A stretch of 64,000 nt of DNA from Thermothielavioides terrestris NRRL 8126 (lineage: Eukaryota; Ascomycota; Sordariomycetes; Sordariales; Chaetomiaceae), in the NCBI RefSeq assembly GCF_000226115.1, contig NC_016457.1, forward strand, positions 5,022,001 through 5,086,000. The letters run 5' to 3'. The translations under genes were made by a program, and so were the position numbers. A model generated the notes under the pieces. That model saw only the letters and a program-made list of their open reading frames with translations, was not told the DNA's origin and did no database searches. Positions 58,792 to 64,000 of this stretch are shown here, piece by piece (positions within the stretch are counted from its first letter, which is position 1; each line of letters begins with the position of its first letter).

Positions 58792-58886
58792 TACAGTGCC
58801 CCCCTGGTTTGTTTGTTAGCTTGGTACCTACGGTGGGTCACAACAAGGGTTTGAAAGCCAATCAACGATGGATTACAAAAACTGTA

Positions 58887-59483
58887 CAGTACGGATGTCG
58901 CTACCAAAAGAATCCGCACACCGCCCTCCATTGAACCGGCAGAATTAACCAGTATTTACATAGACATACAGATCCAGCCATCTCTCCGATCTGCCCCCTC
59001 ATCCAAGTATGCAGGACGTCTTTTTCCATTATCCTTCTCCTCAACAGAACGACCTTGAACCTCCTGAACAAGCCTTTTTACGATAGTCTACTACGATATT
59101 GCTATGCGGGCTCAAGTACTTACATTCAAGCTGATCGTTTAGCTTGATGATAAGCGGATTGAAGCGCTTACTAGCATTAAAACCAAGGACTTTGAACGAC
59201 CTGGCCGTCAAGGCTCTGGCTCGTGGCTTGGAAGGTCAAAAGCACATCGATAGGATGTTGTTTCAGCTTCTGGGCCTAGTACTGAATAACTTCATTTTTA
59301 CTAGTCAGGTAGTTGGATCCAGAAGAGCGTTGGATCCAGGAGAGCGTTGGATCCAGGAGAGCGTTGGATCCAGGAGAGATTCAGGGTCGGATTCAGGGGG
59401 GATGGTGCGGGGTGTAATACAATGGCTTACAGGCTTGGCATTCAAGGCGGTGTGCGGATTCTTTTGGTAGCGACTTCCGTACT
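58887..59483. mobile_element. TA-flanked TIR element, non-autonomous, with internal minisatellite
   Basis: About 597 bp bounded by inverted repeats AGTACGGATGTCGCTACCAA and, from the right, AGTACGGAAGTCGCTACCAA. They run 38 bp with one mismatch, through AGAATCCGCACACCGCC. TA lies outside each end, as for Tc1/mariner. The interior is not RIP-like and encodes nothing I recognise. A 4 x 17 bp tandem repeat lies at 59312-59379. Confidence 0.75.
59312..59379. repeat. Minisatellite, 4 x 17 bp
   Basis: Tandem units GTTGGATCCAGRAGAGC; the first has A at the variable position and the fourth ends in A. Located inside the TIR element at 58887-59483. Confidence 0.9.
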
Positions 59484-59524
59484 TAATCTTCTATAGAAAA
59501 ACAGAAGCGAAACAGGTCAATCTC

Positions 59525-59712
59525 AGTACCCCGTGTACCCCCCAGATTCTCAGTCACCTGCGCCAGCCGCCTTGGCATGGAATGAACCACCTAACCGCAA
59601 CAGATAGTCAGAGGGCACTGCATTCCACGCCTGCAAAATAGCTTCCTTCAATGCCTCGCCGGTTGGCCAGGTAGGATAGTAGCGTTCAATCCACCGCTTC
59701 ATCCAAATGGCT
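59525..59712 (-). pseudogene. Tc1/mariner transposase C-terminal remnant
   Basis: On the minus strand, WMKRWIERYYPTWPTGEALK and EAILQAWNAVPSDYLLRL are followed, after a one-base frame shift, by VHSMPRRLAQVTENLGGTRG. This order matches the C-terminal end of Tc1/mariner DDE transposases (…LxxAIxxAWxxVP…LVxSMPRRxxxVIxxxGG). Upstream sequence turns into TTGGCTGA-type simple repeats with no DDE motifs, so only a fragment remains. It abuts the TIR element at 58887-59483, but a connection is not shown. Confidence 0.55.
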
Positions 59713-62700
59713 GATCTGGCTAATTTGGCTGATTTGGCTGCCCTGGCCGATTTTGGAGGATTTGATGGTTTTGATGGTGGTGATGCTTTTTTTGATGGTT
59801 TGGTGGAATGAAGTGCCAGAGCCAGGAACTGAACAGGTGGGTAAAAAGGCCGATTTTTGGTTGGCTGCAGGGCCCTGTCAGAAAGTGGGGCGAAGAACCA
59901 AACTAACAAACAAACCAGGGTTGTACTGTACACTTGGATTCGCGCTAGCATTTCCGCAAGCGCCACTGCGGTTGTATGGGTAAAACCGCATGGCCCCATC
60001 GGGTCTGTTTCAGGCATGGCGCTGCCTTGGAAGCTGGATGATCCCCCAACGGCCAACGGTCGATGGCAGTTTTGACAAGCCACACGGGCCAATCCAGTTC
60101 CAGAAGGATACAAATCCTCTCTCTCCTCCGCCTGCGCCCATACGCCTGCGCCCATGTCTTCCGGGGCTATGGGCCACAAGCACAGTTGCTTGTATCCTCA
60201 TACATTCCTTGCGATATACATTCAAAGTCTCAGCCGGAATGGGCTCCGCAACAGGGTTTGGTTCTAAACTGGCCCGGCGACGGGCCTCGACGAGGATGTG
60301 GACTCGGAGGTGTGTTCAAGTATTCTGTACACGACGGCGATGGGGATACAGGTTGTGGTGGTGGGAGGCGTGGTGGTCTTCGTGCTTGGGGAGGAGAAAG
60401 TCGAGTTTGGAGTGGGCGAAGGTGTCGACGGAGATTGGCTGCGAGAACTGATGCTGAGGGCCACCCTTGGGCGATCATGGTGCTGCTCCGAAGCTTGAGC
60501 CGGCTTGGTGAGGGCGACTTCTTATCCAGGCGAGCGAGACGAGGCCGGGGCTGACTTCCTTGACATCCGGTCGTGGTCACCCGCTTTGGCTCCCTTCTTG
60601 GGTTGATGGGCCGTGGCATTTCGTGGCTGAGGGTGTCGTGGGTGCTCCGAGCATGATGACTGGCCTGTGCCCCCCTGATATCATGGGCAGAGTCAGCTTC
60701 TCGTGGGGAGTACTCCGTGAGGGGTTGAACATCGTGTACTGCGACGCTTGACTTATTGTGTATACTTGCTGTTGGGCCCTTTGCCTCGTATGTCTTCGGT
60801 TGCTCGGAACACAGGCGAACGCTCGGTTTGGCATCCGGGCCCGGGAGTGGCGCTGGCCCTGCCCCGTTCTCCGGCCAGCACATTGAAATGCATTCCCTCA
60901 TGTGCCGTCAGCTAGTACGGGCAACGACTAAGCGTCGACATCGAAGTGAGACACTGTGTAGATGCCGCAGCGTGTGTCGGAATGTTCCAATGCATGGCGC
61001 GGGCCCGCGTTTATCTCTCGAGTTCATGTGCCGGGTTCAGATACAGGGAGACACAGAAGCACAGTTGCTGAATAGCCATGGAACTAATAATATTATAAGC
61101 ACCGTAGCCAGTTTCGGGTCCATGATACTATTAGCATCAGAAAGAAGCTTGGATTTCCCCTGTGTCGTTGGCTTGGCGCCCCCGGTGCCAGCCCGTCGAG
61201 GCCGGACGATCTCACGCGTCTTGTTCTTTTCCCGCCGCCGGCGGCCCTCCTGAGAAGATGTCCCGGCTTCGTATCTCAGCAAGCCCTGTGAAATGGGCTT
61301 AGGTAACGACTGGGCTAGCCGAAAAGAGCGCCGGGGGATCAGGATGCCGTATCCGAAGCCGTCACAGAACGTTTGCCCGCACCTTGCGTCCGCTGCTGCG
61401 GACTGAGATAGCTCGGCTTGTTGTCTTTAAAGTACCAAGAGCGCTTTTAAGTCTGCTGACGTCTTGGGAAGCATCCGTCAGGGGGGTTCGGGGGCTTATG
61501 GTTCTATACACCACTTATTGAGACCGCCAATGCTTCCCAAGCTTACTGCTTGATTGATTCCCTTGTGTCATCCTCATGGGCATAATACGGGCAACGTCGA
61601 GCTCGAGGTCAACTCCGTGACCACAGAACAGCCCAGGAGCACTGAAGTGGTGCCCACGACGCTCCTATCCCACCCAGCCAGCACAAGCCGGGGTGTTGTT
61701 GTTTGACTTGGATGATAAGCTCGCTACCTATCCTGTGCGATGGCGGTAAGAGTGTCTGGAGAGAAACATCCGAAAAAAAAAAAAAATGAGTCAATCGGCA
61801 GAAAAGTACAATACAGATATGTTCGGTGGTGCAGCAGTTTGAGGTTCGGGTCCAGTTGGCGGAAGGTGATGGTCCAATTCTACGGATGTTTATTGTGGTG
61901 GGTGAGCTTTCATGGGACCTAAATGGCATCTCATCCAAAAGGCCAAAAAAATTGAATGTCCCCGAGTCGAACGTGTGGATTGAAGGCGACTTACATACGA
62001 GCCACAGTTTGTGGTGATCAGAAGACATCCACAGGTTGCGGTTAAACCCACTGCGCCACCACACGCTCGACCCGGGTTGGAAGGAGCAGGAGCAGGCAAG
62101 AATATAAACAGAGAGGCAGGGAGGCAGGAAGGCGGGGGAGCGTGGGCAGCATGGGCAGCGGGTTGGTTCTGGGTCGACGCGTTCCGGGAAGTCACGGAAG
62201 TTGGGATGAAACTAAGGCAACCTGCCTCACCCTCATTAGCCCTGGCTCAGTCATCCTTTCGCGCCTTGGGTGAGATACGAGCACCGGATGTATCGTCGTA
62301 GTTACTCGAGCAAAAGTAGCCCAAGAGTCATAGATGTGCCAACGGCCAGTCTTCATACCCGCCCCTGAGATCAAGTTACTTCCCATTCAATCACACCACA
62401 ACAATCGAGGCCTCGAGGGTACTTTCCCGTATCCAGGCCAGCATTCAACGAGAGCCAACATGGTAAACCAGCGAATAGGGGCGTCATACTACTAAATATC
62501 TGAGGATATATCCTCGTTGGCTCAAACTATGTCGCTATCGGCTCCAAATAACCGCCAGGGATCTTCGTCCCTGGCCCCCAGACTCAGACGTTGATTCCCA
62601 GCCCTCCCATGAACCACCCAACGTCTTGACGGGACACTCCAATCAAGACCTTTTCGATGGCAACCTACCCAACACAGGACAGGACACCACTAGCCAGGAC

Positions 62701-63590
62701 AAAACTTAAAGAGAAGTTATCATGTTTACTCGCCCCTGACCGTCATTCAGGGGGTAGCCGATAGAAATAAAGACCCACTCAAAAGTGAGGCCACAGCGTA
62801 GTTATCTCACCAAGAGGCAAGAAACAAGCTGCAACCACATGGAACTCCTTCTTCCCACATGCCCCATCCGACAGATCGCCGACCCAGGCCGGCGCTTTCC
62901 AGACTCAATAACTTCCAATGGGCCCTCGAGCATCAGAAACGAAGCGGATCAGACCGCAGCAAAGCCAGCACAGTGTCATCAAACCAACCACGACTTGGTA
63001 TTCGGATTCGGAACTCGACCAGCTCAGAGCAGCAAGACCACCTAGGAGCAGACAAAAGCAGAACAGCACGATGTGGCAAACAAGCAAACACATCGAACAA
63101 CAAAAAAAGAGAAGCCCAACGCCGTTTCTCCCCGCGCAATAAGCCCTCCCGAAATAAGAGACCTGAAAGAATTCACATCCTTTCCATCTCCGTTCCCCCC
63201 CTTCTGCTCCCGTGCTGTAGCCATCACTCCCACGAAGGGTAAAAGCAAAGCAAAAAGGTGATCGGCTGGGTATCCCGCAACAAACTTTGCAATCCCGCAA
63301 ACGGTCCCAACGCGAGCCGTCCCGTATCCTCTCGTATCCAGTCTCCCCCGTCTCTCGATCACCGCCCTCAACGGCGCAGCCCCTTTCCCAGATCCCCGCC
63401 GCACTGGACATGGGGTAGGTAACCAACCCTCCCCCCCCCCACAGCCCCATGCCCGGGCCCTCCCGCCTCAGCTACAAATTCAACCTTTCTCAACTTTCAC
63501 GCAAGAAAAAAAGGGGAAAAAAATGATGGAGAAGAAGAAGAAAAATAAACCCCCCGTCTCCTCCTTCCTCCCTCCCCCTAATCCAACCCC
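59713..63590. other. Gene-poor right-hand region
   Basis: 3.9 kb without a convincing protein gene; the open frames at 60063-60554, 60230-60901, 61609-62064 and 62905-63450 lack domains. It holds one possible Pol III-type relic (61950-62067), an AGTACTCCGT motif at 60709-60718 and purine-rich tracts near 63500-63545. The rightmost part should contain the 3' UTR of the gene that enters from the right edge. Confidence 0.45.
61950..62067 (-). ncRNA. Possible tRNA-derived Pol III relic
   Basis: Minus strand shows an A-box-like TGGCGCAGTGGG and, about 75 nt later, a B-box-like GTTCGACTC, then TTTTTTT. The T stem has two mismatches and the acceptor ends do not pair, so it is not a working tRNA. 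It could be a SINE head or a chance match. Confidence 0.25.
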
Positions 63591-64000
63591 TCAAATCGGA
63601 CTAGCAGGAAAACTCCTAACCCCCACGCTCCCGCCGCCACCGCTCAGATCCCCGCTGCCCGTCCGCCGCAGCGCCTGCGTCATGGTTTCGATCGCGATCT
63701 CCCCGCTGACGGTCGGCCCGCCGCCGCTGAGGTGCTGCATGCTGACCAGGCTGGCAGGGCTGCCGAGCGGCCTGCGCACCGGCGACGACGCGGAGCGGGG
63801 CGAGGCGGAGCCCGCCATGACGCCGCCGGCGCCGGTGCCGCCGCTGATCTCGAGGCCCTTGACCGAGCCCGGGTTGCTCGTGGGCGGGCTGCTGCCGCCG
63901 GTGAAGGCGGCGCCGCCGCCGGAGGACGAGACGGGCGAGCGGATGGGCGAGGGTGATCGGTTGCGGTTGTGGTTGTTGACAGCGCCGAGGGCGGCGAGCG
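63591..64000 (-). CDS. C-terminus of an unrecognised Ser/Gly-rich protein, continues past right edge
   Basis: On the minus strand an open frame enters from the right edge and stops at 63591 (TGA). The 136 or so residues visible are Ser-, Gly- and Pro-rich low complexity. They include SPSPIRSPVSSSGGG, repeated SP pairs and a more ordered block TVSGEIAIETMTQALRRTG before the end RSFPASPI. SP motifs suggest proline-directed phosphorylation. Strong coding-like third-position GC bias and a single long frame support a real gene. No family is recognised; the informative part is outside the window. Confidence 0.6.
   Translation of the reverse strand, partial: LAALGAVNNHNRNRSPSPIRSPVSSSGGGAAFTGGSSPPTSNPGSVKGLEISGGTGAGGVMAGSASPRSASSPVRRPLGSPASLVSMQHLSGGGPTVSGEIAIETMTQALRRTGSGDLSGGGGSVGVRSFPASPI

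Noticed and set aside
59312..59379. CRISPR-like direct repeats
   Set aside because: The 17-bp units are directly adjacent without spacers; this is a minisatellite in a eukaryotic genome.

Overview
The window reads as nuclear DNA of a filamentous ascomycete, most likely a Sordariomycete near the Chaetomiaceae/Sordariales (inference). The reasons are GC-rich genes with many 47-120 bp introns (GT donor, CTNAC-type branch site, YAG acceptor), fungus-specific families (a group II G-alpha subunit, an Uds1 septation-domain protein, a DUF3405 protein, a fungal F-box protein), plant-cell-wall hydrolases, and a transposon whose AT/TpA-rich decay looks like repeat-induced point mutation (RIP).

Layout, left to right. 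1-4353 (-): kinesin-3 motor (UNC-104/KIF1 type), 3' end outside the window. 5614-7851 (-): M1-family leukotriene A4 hydrolase/aminopeptidase. 7852-17719: a 9.9 kb gene-poor stretch holding one TTAA-flanked MITE. 17720-20097 (+): Uds1-domain protein. 21960-24449 (-): AT-hook protein with one in-frame TAG. 24869-25942 (+): omega-amidase/nitrilase. 26289-28153 (-): spermidine synthase. 31455-32826 (+): group II G-alpha. 33588-34443: two more copies of the same MITE in opposite orientation. 36286-39295 (+): membrane-anchored GH3 beta-glucosidase with one in-frame TGA. 39556-40647 (-): secreted GH10 xylanase, tail to tail with the GH3 gene. 41470-42987: four tRNA genes (Phe, Arg, Glu, Ala), three with introns. 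44026-46043 (-): amidophosphoribosyltransferase. 47587-50132 (-): neutral trehalase. 51813-52691 (+): F-box protein. 52850-54310 (-): broken DUF3405 gene. 55477-58791: RIP-degraded Fot1/pogo-type transposon with an intact Harbinger-like MITE nested in it. 58887-59483: a third type of TIR element. 59525-59712: a Tc1/mariner remnant. From about 63591 to the right edge (-): the C-terminus of an unrecognised Ser/Gly-rich protein.

Most genes are unrelated housekeeping or signalling functions. The one evident functional pairing is the GH3/GH10 hydrolases, both with Xyr1/XlnR-like GGCTAA sites upstream, consistent with hemicellulose breakdown. Mobile DNA is concentrated on the right and around 33-34 kb. 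The clearest anomalies are the two single in-frame stops, a frame-preserving GC-AG intron in the G-alpha gene, and a MITE family that carries telomere-like TTAGGG motifs. I found no wholly new multi-gene system.
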